NCBI GenBank assembly: GCA_949297665.1
Contig: CASFTO010000038.1
Coordinates: forward strand, 1-48,928
Length of the DNA: 48,928 bases
Direction: 5' to 3'
Source: an uncultured Alphaproteobacteria bacterium
Lineage (GTDB): Bacteria; Pseudomonadota; Alphaproteobacteria; RF32; CAG-239
The position numbers were made by a program, and so were the translations under genes. A model generated the notes under the pieces. The model saw only the letters and a program-made list of their open reading frames with translations, was not told where the DNA came from and ran no database searches. Positions 1 through 7,989 of this stretch are shown piece after piece (position 1 is the stretch's first letter; every line of letters starts with the position of its first letter).

Positions 1-5
1 ATAAT

Positions 6-76
6 AAAAATCCTTTGTTATTTACGTTAAAACAGTGGTCAGACTGTCGTACGTTTTATAATAACAAAGGATTTTT
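6..76. repeat. 17-bp perfect inverted repeat with nested hairpin
   Basis: Bases 6-22 and 60-76 are exact reverse complements (17 bp, A/T-rich, ending in an A-run on the left and a T-run on the right). They enclose 37 bp that holds a smaller hairpin, ACAGT (32-36) with ACTGT (43-47). It could act as a long bidirectional terminator for a gene left of the window, or be the end structure of a small mobile element. The sequence alone does not decide. Confidence 0.6.
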
Positions 77-102
77 CCTATGCATAGCTGTAAGCTTTTC
101 GG

Positions 103-127
103 AACCACCGGCCTAGCCGGTGGTTTT
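103..127. terminator. strong GC-rich hairpin, likely intrinsic terminator
   Basis: AACCACCGGC (103-112) pairs perfectly with GCCGGTGGTT (116-125) around a 3-nt CTA loop, followed by a short T-run. The stem is far more GC-rich than its surroundings. Hairpins of this kind also occur at the ends of IS200-like or REP-type elements, so it could be an element remnant as well as a terminator. Confidence 0.6.
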
Positions 128-138
128 CTGTGTACAAA

Positions 139-167
139 AAAACAGCCCTTATTTTAGGGGCTGTTTT
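139..167. terminator. bidirectional intrinsic terminator
   Basis: AAAACAGCCC (139-148) pairs with GGGCTGTTTT (158-167), with an A-run before and a T-run after, so it can work on both strands. It lies just downstream of the minus-strand gene ending at 188 and probably ends that transcript. Confidence 0.7.
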
Positions 168-187
168 GTGCTTTACTGCTGAGAGAA

Positions 188-505
188 TTAACTAATTGCC
201 TCCAGATGGTGGCTATAGATTTGAGACTGACGCATCAACGCTTCTTCTTCTCTACCGGTCATACAGTCCGGAGCATAATAATCCAATTCATAGAGTTGGC
301 GCTCCAGCCATTTTTTTATTGCCTGCTGAGATTTTTTATTCAATTTTTTTACCTCGGTGGCAAACCGGTTCACTCGTGGCGTATCATTTTCTATCACGCC
401 GATAGCTTTAGGTAACGGATAGGTTATCTCTTTCCAAAGCTTTTCTCCCAACAAAAGAGAGTTTACATCTCGCTTTTGGTTAAGTTTTTTCAGCAAATTT
501 TTCAT
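188..505 (-). CDS. hypothetical protein, 105 aa
   Basis: Not recognised. It is a lysine- and glutamate-rich, mostly helical cytosolic protein with no signal peptide and no clear motif. An ATG starts it at 505. A bidirectional terminator lies directly behind its stop. The flavodoxin-like gene upstream on the same strand ends 64 bp before its start, so the two could be cotranscribed. Confidence 0.6.
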   Translation of the reverse strand: MKNLLKKLNQKRDVNSLLLGEKLWKEITYPLPKAIGVIENDTPRVNRFATEVKKLNKKSQQAIKKWLERQLYELDYYAPDCMTGREEEALMRQSQIYSHHLEAIS

Positions 506-569
506 ATCTATATATTTTTTATAGGTTTAACGCGGCTTATTTTGTCTTCTTTTTGACTAAAAGTCAAGT

Positions 570-1199
570 CTATTTTACTTTAGACAACGTCTGCCCCAAC
601 CACTGATTGATTTTGGCATTCACCGCTTCATCGTATTTTTGCGGCAAATTGTTAAACTCTATTTCGGAAATGATATTCGCATTTTTTGCCTCTTTCTTTA
701 TATCAGCAAAGAAAGTTCCGGGATTGCTACCCTGCGTGCTATATACGGCAACGGGCTTTTGCTGAAAATCGGCTTGCTTTAAGAAACTTTGTACCGGAGT
801 TGATATCGTATACATCCAAACCGGCGAACCTAAAATCACTAAATCGTATCCGCTTAAATTCGGCATTGTACTTTTGATTCTAGGATAATTTTTATCTTTG
901 TATTGTTTCCATATTTCATAATACCCCATCCAACCTTTCGGCAGCGGTTCTTGCAATTCTATCGCATATAAATCGGCGTTTGCTTGTGCCTTAATTTGTT
1001 CGGCTATGTCTTCGGTGTGACCGGTCAGGCTATAATATATCACCAATATCTTCTTATTCTTATCCAGCGATTGAGGTTTTAGCTCTGCAAACGTAGCCAT
1101 TTCTTGTGCGTTTTTCTTTGCGACTTTCCATAAATGCAAACCGCCACTTATTCCCCCAATAACTATTGCAGCTAAAACTATGTATAAAATTATTTTCAT
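570..1199 (-). CDS. membrane-anchored flavodoxin family protein
   Basis: The 209-aa protein starts with a single hydrophobic segment (about residues 3-22), then a flavodoxin-like fold. The FMN phosphate loop is visible at about residues 55-66 as YYSLTGHTEDIA, followed by the LVILGSPVWMYTIS region typical of flavodoxin_4-type proteins. A role in FMN-dependent redox transfer at the inner membrane is inferred. The N-terminal anchor is unusual for a classical soluble flavodoxin. Neighbours give no pathway. The family call is good; the substrate is unknown. Confidence 0.8.
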   Translation of the reverse strand: MKIILYIVLAAIVIGGISGGLHLWKVAKKNAQEMATFAELKPQSLDKNKKILVIYYSLTGHTEDIAEQIKAQANADLYAIELQEPLPKGWMGYYEIWKQYKDKNYPRIKSTMPNLSGYDLVILGSPVWMYTISTPVQSFLKQADFQQKPVAVYSTQGSNPGTFFADIKKEAKNANIISEIEFNNLPQKYDEAVNAKINQWLGQTLSKVK

Positions 1200-1508
1200 C
1201 AGATTTCCCCCTTATTTATTTTATCTCTTTCTATATAACCATATTCTCTTTTTTTATCAATCTTTTTATCCAAAGAAGTTATCTTTGTTATCTGTTTTTC
1301 TGTTATACTTAATAAAGTTTGAGATATTGTAACTGATAGAGATAAATTTAATATGTATATAAAATACCTCCTCTAATCTTTATTTATTTCTATTATTTTT
1401 TATCTTTTAAATCATATACTTATAAAATTTTTACATTTTTTTGCACTTTTTTGATTTTTCTTATTGACATTATCAAAATTTATTTGTAAAAGTTCTTTCA
1501 TACCTGAT
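1200..1508. other. AT-rich intergenic region
   Basis: This is 309 bp of very AT-rich sequence between the divergent flavodoxin gene and tRNA-Met. The only element seen is the candidate tRNA promoter near its right end. No credible ORF or repeat was found. Confidence 0.5.
1464..1492 (+). promoter_or_regulatory. candidate sigma70 promoter of tRNA-Met
   Basis: A perfect -35 TTGACA lies at 1464-1469. With a 17-bp spacer it is followed by TAAAAG (1487-1492) as a weak -10. The tRNA begins 16 bp later, as expected for a tRNA promoter. Confidence 0.55.
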
Positions 1509-1585
1509 GGCGGGGTAGCTCAGTTGGTTAGAGCAGAGGAATCATAATCCTTGTGTCGAGAGTTCGAATCTCCCCCTCGCTACCA
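1509..1585 (+). tRNA. tRNA-Met (elongator, CAU)
   Basis: A 77-nt cloverleaf with encoded CCA (1583-1585). The anticodon loop ATCATAA (1541-1547) gives anticodon CAT at 1543-1545. The acceptor stem GGCGGGG pairs with CCTCGCT, with G:U pairs at the first and fifth positions. G1 pairs with position 72, so it lacks the initiator C1:A72 mismatch. The sequence resembles the alphaproteobacterial elongator tRNA-Met. A tRNA-Ile2 (lysidine) identity is possible but less likely. The 3' end is the left boundary of a large accessory island. Confidence 0.93.
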
Positions 1586-3123
1586 AAAGAGACAGGGGTT
1601 GGATTTTTAAATCTAACCCCTTGATTTTTAAGCAAAATTTGCGGTTCGGATGATGCGTTTTGAGCAATCTCTTCTTTTTTGTTGCATTTTGCTTCTATCC
1701 CTTTATTTTCTAAGCCTTTCACGAGTTCGGATGCTGTTTTCTCTATTCTCTTAATATTGGTGGCTTCAAATAGCTCAAACGGAAAATTTAGTTCGTATGT
1801 TAATTTTCCTTCCGTTAATGTGATAGATTTGAATACAAATTTTAACAAATATCTCTTTAATTCAGAATCCGAAGAACGAGTAAATGCACTTCCGGCATCT
1901 TTTGCGATGTCTATCATGTTTTGAACAATATCTCTAAAAGCGTTGTCTTGTTTTGCATATGAAGCCATCTTATTTTTTATACGGCTCATTTTAGTTTGAA
2001 TCTCATTTCGTTTTATATCAAAAGTTGCTTTATCCAACTCGCCATCAAGCATTAAATCAAACAAACGGTCTAGTTGTGTTTTGAGTTTCTCTTGTTCGTT
2101 CCGAAGTTTCGCCGTTTCTTGTCGGCAATAGCTTATTTCCTCTTTCTTGGATTGTTTTAAGTCTTCTTGAAGCTCTTTTGCAATTTCTTCCGGTAGTTTT
2201 ATTCGGTTTAGGATTGCTTTTAATTCACCCATGATAACATCTTCTTGGATATACATTCGGTTGTTATCTGCTTTATAGCAAGTTATATAAGTGTAGGTTT
2301 TCTTTTTCACTTCACACACGCAACTCTTTCCGGTAATGCCACATCTTATCAGTCCTCTTAAAATATATGGGTCTTCTTTAACTTGAGAGTTTCTGATATT
2401 GAAATTGTGTTCGGCTTTCTTTTCTTGGCACAAATCCCACAAATCTTTGCTTATCAGAGGTTCATATATATGCCTGATTATCCCACGTTTGGTTTTTAAC
2501 TCCCCATAGTAGAACGGATTGTTCAACATCTTATATAGACAGTTTCTGGAAACATATCGGCCATATCGGCTCTTTAATCCCATGATATGAGCACAATGTT
2601 GCAACTCCCCTAACCCCATGTTGCCATACGAATATAATTCAAACAACTGCTTTACAATATCCCCTTCCGGATGTTTGATGCGGACAAACTTCTTGCCATA
2701 TTCATTTACACAGTTTTCATATCCTATCGGTGCGGGTCCGGTGATTTCTCCATTTTTGTTCTTTTGTTCATTGGAACGGCGAATGTTTTCGGATAATTGC
2801 AAAACATATGCTTTTGCTCCCATTACGCTAAAGTCCCATCGCATGATATCAACAGAGGAAGATTGACTATTCAAAACCATATTTTCTCGGTAAAAATGCA
2901 GTTCAATCTTGTTTTGTCTCATTAAATCATCCAGAAGCACACTCTCCTTAAAAGAGCGTTGCACCCTATCCACCGTATCTGCCACAATGGCGATGGTTTC
3001 TTTTTGTCGTTTGCAAAAGTTAATCATCTCCATAAAATGCTTACGGTCGCCTTTGGTGGAACTCTCTATAATTTCAAAGGTCTTAATGACTTCTAAATCT
3101 TTTCGCTGAGCATATTCCAACAA
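1528..3123 (-). pseudogene. large serine recombinase, 5'-truncated (integrase remnant)
   Basis: The reading frame encodes the body of a large serine site-specific recombinase: the end of the resolvase catalytic domain (motifs resembling STKGDRKHF and ADTVDRVQRS), the Recombinase domain (GPAPIGYE, NPFYYGEL), a zinc-ribbon-like GLIRCGITGKSCVC, and a long coiled coil (about residues 330-400). The first 30-40 residues with the catalytic Ser motif (Y-x-R-x-S) are missing. A TAA stop lies in frame five codons before the first possible start (TTG at 3121-3123). The last 19 codons read antisense through tRNA-Met, with the stop inside the D-arm, which marks the element's attachment junction. It is probably inactive and was probably the original integrase of this island. 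Confidence 0.85.
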
Positions 3124-3314
3124 TCGGGAACATTACACAATTTCTCGGTTCCGTATATAATGTCCCCTACTTTCATCGTATCTAATTCATAGCGTTTCAT
3201 TGAGCGGAATTTTAACCTTCTTTTGAAGTATAATTCATCAATTTGAAATCTGTTGTCATGCAATAAAATATCCGTATTACCTAACAGAAAACATCTAATA
3301 CTGAATTTTGACAT
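3093..3314 (-). CDS. hypothetical protein, 73 aa, possible gene fragment
   Basis: The ATG at 3314 has a good ribosome-binding site (TGGAGA about 6 nt upstream). The product is not recognised. Its last roughly 10 codons run out of frame into the truncated serine recombinase, so this looks like the 5' part of another gene joined to the recombinase remnant near 3121-3125. It lies 47 bp downstream of the autotransporter on the same strand and could be cotranscribed with it. Confidence 0.4.
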   Translation of the reverse strand: MSKFSIRCFLLGNTDILLHDNRFQIDELYFKRRLKFRSMKRYELDTMKVGDIIYGTEKLCNVPDCWNMLSEKI

Positions 3315-3361
3315 GTGGTCTCCAATGTAAAATATGCTCTAAATTTGCAAAAATCTTATTT

Positions 3362-6300
3362 TTAGAAGTTGTATCTTATGTTGATATTTCCGTCCCAACC
3401 TTCTCGTCCGCCTTCTCTGCGGTTGATTTCTGCGGCAAAACTCCAATTATTATTCAAATCTTTGTTTGCTCCTAGGCCATATTCCACATAGTTTTTGGCA
3501 CTAATATCCGGTAATGCTACATTATCAATGTTCGCATCTCCGCCACTGTTTTCTACAAAGGCATATTTTGCTTGAACATAGGTATTCCATCCGTTGTTGA
3601 ACGCTTTATTGATTTGAATTCCAGGGGCTACTTCCCAGAAGTGCAAATTGTCATTCTTCACTTTCACATCTGATTTTGAGGTAAAATCCTCACTATTTAC
3701 AAAAGTATAGCCTGCGTAAATATTCGGTAAAATGCTCAAACTATCCGACAATTTATAGTCATATGTTGCTTTGAGTGCAATTCCGGAGAAATAAGTGTCA
3801 AAGCTATCACTACCAAAAGCATGATTATTTTCATTATCAATATAACCACCATTCACTGTTCCTAGTAATGATGTATTATCTTTGCTTAAAAGAGCACTCA
3901 AGCCAACATAACCGCCCTTTTGGTCAATATTGTTGCCTTCAAATTTTTGCTCTCCGTCCAAATAACCTGCATAAACGCCATAAATTGCATCCACGTTATC
4001 ATAATGAATGGTATCGCTATTTACACCACCGGTTAGCGTGTATGTCTTACTATCAACATTACTAAATGATTTAAAATCAATATCTTCATCATAACCACGT
4101 ACTGACACCCAAACATTATCCTTTTGAGGAAGCTCATTGGGTGCTGTGGCAAATGTATTATTGGTCATTGATGAAAATACCGTTGATGCAATATTGCTTT
4201 GAAGTAAAGCAACTGCCTGCCCTACGACACTATTGGCATATACCGTTGAATTATAATCCTCTACTTTGTTTCCATCACCACGAGTAAATGTAAAATCACC
4301 GCTGTCTTTGTCATAAGCCACATCATAGGAGTAAATTGGAGACAATGCCTGCAAACCACTGGTCTTGCCTGTATAATTTACAGATGACAGTAATTTTTCA
4401 TCATTTGTGAAGTTAATGGTTGTTATTTCATTTTTAGCATCTGAGATTAAATTAAGATTAGCGATGTTTAGTTTTGCGTTTCCTTCTATTGTGTCTGCAG
4501 ATATCGTATCCATTGTTTCATTTGCTAAATCCGCATCTACATTGATATTTGAATCTGTCGCTAAATTTAATTTTGCTAATTTTATTGAAGAAGTTGCTCC
4601 ATTGGCAATATCCAAAGTTCCACCGTTGAAGTTAATACTATTCAAGGCATAATTACCATCGGAAAAGGTGTTTGTATTTTCATCTCTTGTTTCACCCACA
4701 TTATGCGTATGTTTGGTGGCATCATACAAATACTTATCTGATGCATATTTTAGTGTTCCACCATTATTTAAGTTAAAATCAATTTCATCGGCATAATATG
4801 CATGAGTTATGTTGCCATCTGATATATTGGCAGTTAATGGGTCTAATAAACCATTTAATTCAACTTGTCCGGCAAGGTTTAATTCATTCTTTTTATTTTT
4901 GGAGATAATTGCCCCATCAACTGTTATTCCTTGCGAACCGCCATTAAATTCTACTTTGGTTATTTCATCAGCCTCTCCTGCCATATAGATAACGGCATCA
5001 TCTACTGAACTTCCTGTAATGGCAACAGCATCGTTTTTGGCTTGGATTTTGAAATGTCCATTTTTATTCACTTGAATTGCATTTGCATCTGTAATTTCTA
5101 ATGATGTATCTTCAAATGTTGTTGCATTTTCTCCGGCTATGATGACTTTATTGGTTCCGGTTCCGTGGATTGCAGCTTTTTGTAATACAACACTATCCAT
5201 GGTGAGTATTGCATTATCTTTCATATGAATTTGAGAATCTGTAATTGAGACCGCATTCAAATTCATTTGCGATGAATCATTCATAAATATCTGCGAATTG
5301 TTCTGTATGACTGTTGTTGCTCCAGCTTCATTTCTGACATTTAGTTGCGAATTATCATTTAAGATGACTTGAGAATGGTCTATCGTCATATTCGCTTTTC
5401 CGTATAATGCTTCTATTTCATTTCTGTCCGCTATATCCTCTTCATCTGTATATTTTTCATAATCAAAACCCAAATAAGCACGATTATTTAATACCACTTT
5501 ACTGTTATTCTGAATGAATATCTGACTATCGCTCTTCATTGCAGCTCTATCTTCCGGATTATCTGAATCTCCAAGGATAACTTCGCTGTTATCTATTGTC
5601 AGTCTGCGGAGTTCTACTGATTGTTCGGTTTGAATATCTTCTGAATCAATTGAGCCGGTTGTTCCGTCTGCGTTTGTGTATTTCAATTCCACTCCTGATG
5701 GCCATAACGCTCCGTTTTCATTTGTCTTTCCATGCAGAGCCTCTGCCATTTTTAATGCATTTTCATCATTATGAAGCATATCTAACACTTCATCTTCATC
5801 AAAATAATTCGGGGCAGATATGGATAGTTTTGAACCATTTGTAAAGGATACTGCTCCGTCAATCGGCAATTCACTATTAACTAATTTGAGGGTTGCATTA
5901 TCAAACTTTGTATTAAAAATCTTATCTCCTTCATCAGATGAAGCATCTAACGAACTATTTGTCAGGTTAATTGTTCCTCCTTTAACCACTATGGCATCTA
6001 TGGAACCATCTGCATTGGTAGTATTTTGTTTAGCATCAACCAATAATCTTACATTATTGAGATTAAGTATTGCACCATCTGAAACACTTACTTTGCTCAC
6101 TTCTTGCGGCATGTCATTTATAGAATAACGAAGTTCTGTTAAATTTTGTAAATCTGTTTTTATTTCCTCAACTGACTTTGATGTATCTATTTTTTTATCA
6201 TCAGCGGCATATGCGTCATTTAGGTTAATTTTCCACCCTTGGAAATTTCCGGTAATTGTATCTTCCTTACCAACTAAAGAGATTTCTTCGGCTATCGCAT

Positions 6301-6403
6301 TGGTGGCACAAAGCACTAAACCAATATTTACCAATAAGCATTTCTTTAACACTGAACGATATTGTGCGTTTAAGACTGTTAAACCATGTTTTGAAAGTTT
6401 CAT
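3362..6403 (-). CDS. autotransporter (type Va) surface protein
   Basis: The 1013-aa protein has an N-terminal signal sequence ending near ATNAIA-EE (about residue 38) and a long passenger of repeated short beta-helix-like strands rich in N, D, S and T. The C-terminal outer-membrane beta-barrel runs from about residue 735 and ends in the canonical aromatic signature RYNF. It should be secreted by type V secretion and be surface exposed, with adhesion or host interaction as the usual roles. The ribosome-binding site GGAG (6411-6414 on the complement) lies inside one arm of a candidate serine-invertase site. The only promoter space is the invertible segment at 6411-6564, so expression is probably phase variable. 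Confidence 0.92.
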   Translation of the reverse strand: MKLSKHGLTVLNAQYRSVLKKCLLVNIGLVLCATNAIAEEISLVGKEDTITGNFQGWKINLNDAYAADDKKIDTSKSVEEIKTDLQNLTELRYSINDMPQEVSKVSVSDGAILNLNNVRLLVDAKQNTTNADGSIDAIVVKGGTINLTNSSLDASSDEGDKIFNTKFDNATLKLVNSELPIDGAVSFTNGSKLSISAPNYFDEDEVLDMLHNDENALKMAEALHGKTNENGALWPSGVELKYTNADGTTGSIDSEDIQTEQSVELRRLTIDNSEVILGDSDNPEDRAAMKSDSQIFIQNNSKVVLNNRAYLGFDYEKYTDEEDIADRNEIEALYGKANMTIDHSQVILNDNSQLNVRNEAGATTVIQNNSQIFMNDSSQMNLNAVSITDSQIHMKDNAILTMDSVVLQKAAIHGTGTNKVIIAGENATTFEDTSLEITDANAIQVNKNGHFKIQAKNDAVAITGSSVDDAVIYMAGEADEITKVEFNGGSQGITVDGAIISKNKKNELNLAGQVELNGLLDPLTANISDGNITHAYYADEIDFNLNNGGTLKYASDKYLYDATKHTHNVGETRDENTNTFSDGNYALNSINFNGGTLDIANGATSSIKLAKLNLATDSNINVDADLANETMDTISADTIEGNAKLNIANLNLISDAKNEITTINFTNDEKLLSSVNYTGKTSGLQALSPIYSYDVAYDKDSGDFTFTRGDGNKVEDYNSTVYANSVVGQAVALLQSNIASTVFSSMTNNTFATAPNELPQKDNVWVSVRGYDEDIDFKSFSNVDSKTYTLTGGVNSDTIHYDNVDAIYGVYAGYLDGEQKFEGNNIDQKGGYVGLSALLSKDNTSLLGTVNGGYIDNENNHAFGSDSFDTYFSGIALKATYDYKLSDSLSILPNIYAGYTFVNSEDFTSKSDVKVKNDNLHFWEVAPGIQINKAFNNGWNTYVQAKYAFVENSGGDANIDNVALPDISAKNYVEYGLGANKDLNNNWSFAAEINRREGGREGWDGNINIRYNF

Positions 6404-6410
6404 TGTGTTT

Positions 6411-6434
6411 CTCCATAAATGACCAATTATGGAG
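6411..6434 (+). repeat. candidate serine-invertase crossover site A-left
   Basis: A 24-bp imperfect palindrome with 8-bp perfect arms and the 8-bp core ATGACCAA (6419-6426), the expected geometry of a small serine recombinase site. Eighteen bases of it (6414-6431) match site B-left at 15 of 18 positions. Confidence 0.65.
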
Positions 6435-6447
6435 ATAGTTTTTCGTA

Positions 6448-6469
6448 TGTAGCCGTTTTGTTGGCTACA
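6448..6469. repeat. hairpin in the autotransporter leader
   Basis: TGTAGCC (6448-6454) pairs with GGCTACA (6463-6469) around an 8-nt loop. It lies inside invertible segment A and, in the present orientation, in the presumed 5' leader of the autotransporter mRNA. It could be an attenuator, an operator or a recombination enhancer. Confidence 0.45.
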
Positions 6470-6544
6470 ATCCCTAAAATGTATATATTTGAATATTTTA
6501 ATTGACTTTAAATTAGAAAATATTACCCTTTGTTTGTTCCTATA

Positions 6545-6564
6545 TTTTAGATGGTCATTTATTT
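6545..6564 (-). repeat. candidate serine-invertase crossover site A-right
   Basis: An inverted copy of site A-left. The core reads ATGACCAT on the minus strand (6551-6558), with the same central AC dinucleotide. The outer half matches A-left well; the inner half has diverged, and this is the weakest dyad of the four sites. Confidence 0.6.
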
Positions 6565-6614
6565 GATAGAGTAATTCTTTGATAAATACTTATGATATTT
6601 CAAAGGATTACGAT

Positions 6615-7211
6615 ATGACTTGTTATTTTTACATTAGGGTGAGCACAGACCTGCAAAATTGTGCCAATCAACGATATGAATTAGATAATTTTGCGACTCT
6701 GCATCATATCAAAGCAGATGAGTATATTGAGGAAACCATTTCTTCAAGAAAACCTCTCTCGCAAAGAAAATTAGGTAAATTATTAAAAAAACTTCAAAAA
6801 GGTGATGTTGTTATAACTACCGAAATTTCAAGACTTGGGCGAAATATGCTTGAAGTTATGGGGATTTTACAGACTTGTTTGGAAAAAGAATGCGAAATTA
6901 TTACTGTTAAAGAAAATTACCATTTAGGTGCTGATATTCAATCCAAAGTTTTGGCGTTTGCTTTCTCTTTAGCAAGCGAAATTGAAAGGCAACTCATTTC
7001 TCAACGAACCAAAGAGGCCCTTAAACGCTTAAAAAATGAAGGCAAACATCTTGGTAGGCCTTTCGGATTTTCTTATAAAAAGCTCAAGAAAAAGCATAAT
7101 AAAGTGGTGGAACTTTTAGAAAAAGGTATTTCTAAAACAGAAATTGCTCGTTTGATGGGGTGTTCTTGGACAACTCTGCACCGATACATTAAAGAATATA
7201 TCATGTTTTAA
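6615..7211 (+). CDS. DNA invertase A, small serine recombinase (resolvase/invertase family)
   Basis: The ATG at 6615 is chosen because AAAGGA (6602-6607) sits 7 nt upstream and the resolvase domain starts right after it; an in-frame ATG at 6579 has no such site. The 198-aa product has the catalytic serine in YIRVSTD (about residue 10), the conserved EISRLGRN block, the long E-helix (SEIERQLISQRTKEAL) and a C-terminal HTH_7 ending ARLMGCSWTTLHRYI. Length and order match Hin/Gin/Pin and Bacteroides Mpi-type invertases. It is read away from segment A and is closely similar to invertase B (7990-8586). Confidence 0.92.
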   Translation: MTCYFYIRVSTDLQNCANQRYELDNFATLHHIKADEYIEETISSRKPLSQRKLGKLLKKLQKGDVVITTEISRLGRNMLEVMGILQTCLEKECEIITVKENYHLGADIQSKVLAFAFSLASEIERQLISQRTKEALKRLKNEGKHLGRPFGFSYKKLKKKHNKVVELLEKGISKTEIARLMGCSWTTLHRYIKEYIMF

Positions 7212-7222
7212 TGGTATTCTTA

Positions 7223-7723
7223 TCACAATTTTGTATCTTCATCAAACGTATATATTTCTGTTAATTCAATTATTGTTTTACCTTTGTTTTGGGCTTTTTT
7301 GCAAAAAGAAAAAGCCCGCCCTTTGCGTTTGTTATATGAAATAATGTAATCTGAATGTTCTATCATCCAATTATTGCGATGCACTATACACCACCGCTTA
7401 TAGCCTAATTCTGCTTTGAGGGGATATTCAAATCCATCAAATGCTCTGCGATAAACTTTACGTTCTGTTGGATTTTCTTCAAAAGTATTGAGCTCTTTTT
7501 CTGTTGCTATCACTAATATTATTTTTATGTGGGGAAATTTGGGTTGAATTTGCAAAACCGTATCGTAGGCATCTTTTTCATACGCCCCTTTTTCGCCGAC
7601 ATAAAAAGTATCTGTCTGTTTGAGCGTTATCAATTTCACTATTTGTTCTTCTATATATTCTTTAATGTGTTGCGGTTTGCTTAAACCGTAGTCATTTCCT
7701 AAAAAGGTGCAAGATGTTCCCAT
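7223..7723 (-). CDS. SLOG-superfamily protein, YpsA/DUF1273-like
   Basis: The ATG at 7723 is used because AAGGAG lies 7 nt upstream. The 166-aa product opens with TCTFLGN, contains FYVGEKGAYEKDAYDTVL and PHIKIILVIATEKE, and later WMIEHSDYIISYNKRKGRAFSFCKKAQNKGKTIIEL. This is the order seen in YpsA-like Rossmannoid SLOG proteins, proposed to bind nucleotides or nucleotide-derived ligands. The gene is placed with its start facing invertible segment B, so it looks like the switched target of invertase B. Its precise ligand cannot be read from the sequence. Confidence 0.7.
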   Translation of the reverse strand: MGTSCTFLGNDYGLSKPQHIKEYIEEQIVKLITLKQTDTFYVGEKGAYEKDAYDTVLQIQPKFPHIKIILVIATEKELNTFEENPTERKVYRRAFDGFEYPLKAELGYKRWCIVHRNNWMIEHSDYIISYNKRKGRAFSFCKKAQNKGKTIIELTEIYTFDEDTKL

Positions 7724-7755
7724 TTGTGTGCTCCTTATCTCTATGGAAACATCAG

Positions 7756-7777
7756 AACACAAACGAACAATTATGTT
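7756..7777 (+). repeat. candidate serine-invertase crossover site B-left
   Basis: The core ACGAACAA (7763-7770) is flanked by AACACAA and TTATGTT, a 7-bp dyad with one mismatch. It shares 15 of 18 central positions with site A-left. Confidence 0.68.
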
Positions 7778-7909
7778 ATGAAAGTAATTTTCTGATTAAC
7801 TCCTCTTCTTTTTATATGCTTAAATTCCTTGTACTCCTTGATTTTTCTAACTTTATGCAGTGATTGCTTGGAAATATATATTCTTTAAAGACACTAAAAA
7901 AATGGGTTG

Positions 7910-7929
7910 ATTTAATTGTTCGTTTAAAT
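7910..7929 (-). repeat. candidate serine-invertase crossover site B-right
   Basis: Perfect 6-bp dyad arms ATTTAA (7910-7915) and TTAAAT (7924-7929) surround the core, which reads ACGAACAA on the minus strand (7916-7923). The core is identical to B-left and inverted relative to it. Confidence 0.7.
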
Positions 7930-7989
7930 AGTCCCTTTTTTTCGTTTTATTTCTTTGTATCTCCGATAAATATTAAAAAAGGAGATAAA

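Larger units (their letters stand above)
6411..6564. promoter_or_regulatory. candidate invertible promoter segment A (autotransporter / invertase A)
   Basis: The segment lies between two divergent genes and is bounded by inverted sites. The left site (6411-6434) is a near-perfect dyad, CTCCATAA and TTATGGAG around the core ATGACCAA (6419-6426). The right site has the inverted core (ATGACCAT when reverse-complemented, 6551-6558). The exact inverted match is 11 bp, 6415-6425 with 6552-6562. Crossover centres are 132 bp apart, and both cores have the central dinucleotide AC. Inversion would swap which gene faces any promoter inside. The segment is AT-rich, with a TTGACT on the plus strand and TATATA/TATACA on the minus strand, but I could not fix one promoter. 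Confidence 0.7.
7756..7930. promoter_or_regulatory. candidate invertible promoter segment B (SLOG gene / invertase B)
   Basis: The segment lies between the divergent SLOG gene (start 7723) and invertase B (start 7990). A perfect 13-bp inverted repeat, 7761-7773 with 7913-7925, bounds it. The cores are ACGAACAA at 7763-7770 and its reverse complement at 7916-7923, centres 153 bp apart, both with the central dinucleotide AA. Both ribosome-binding sites lie just outside the repeats, exactly as in module A. No unambiguous promoter was found inside; TTGTAC with TTTATG at 17-bp spacing on the plus strand is only a weak candidate. Confidence 0.75.

Noticed and set aside
1509..1585. tRNA-Ile2 (lysidine) identity for the CAU tRNA
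   Set aside because: Overall sequence resembles alphaproteobacterial elongator tRNA-Met; not fully excluded without comparison.
3362..6403. Several 60-100-aa plus-strand ORFs inside the autotransporter
   Set aside because: They lie fully within a long coding gene and lack ribosome-binding sites or recognisable domains.
7864..7989. N-terminal extension of invertase B from an upstream start
   Set aside because: It would read through the inverted repeat and lacks a ribosome-binding site; the resolvase domain and a strong site begin at 7990.
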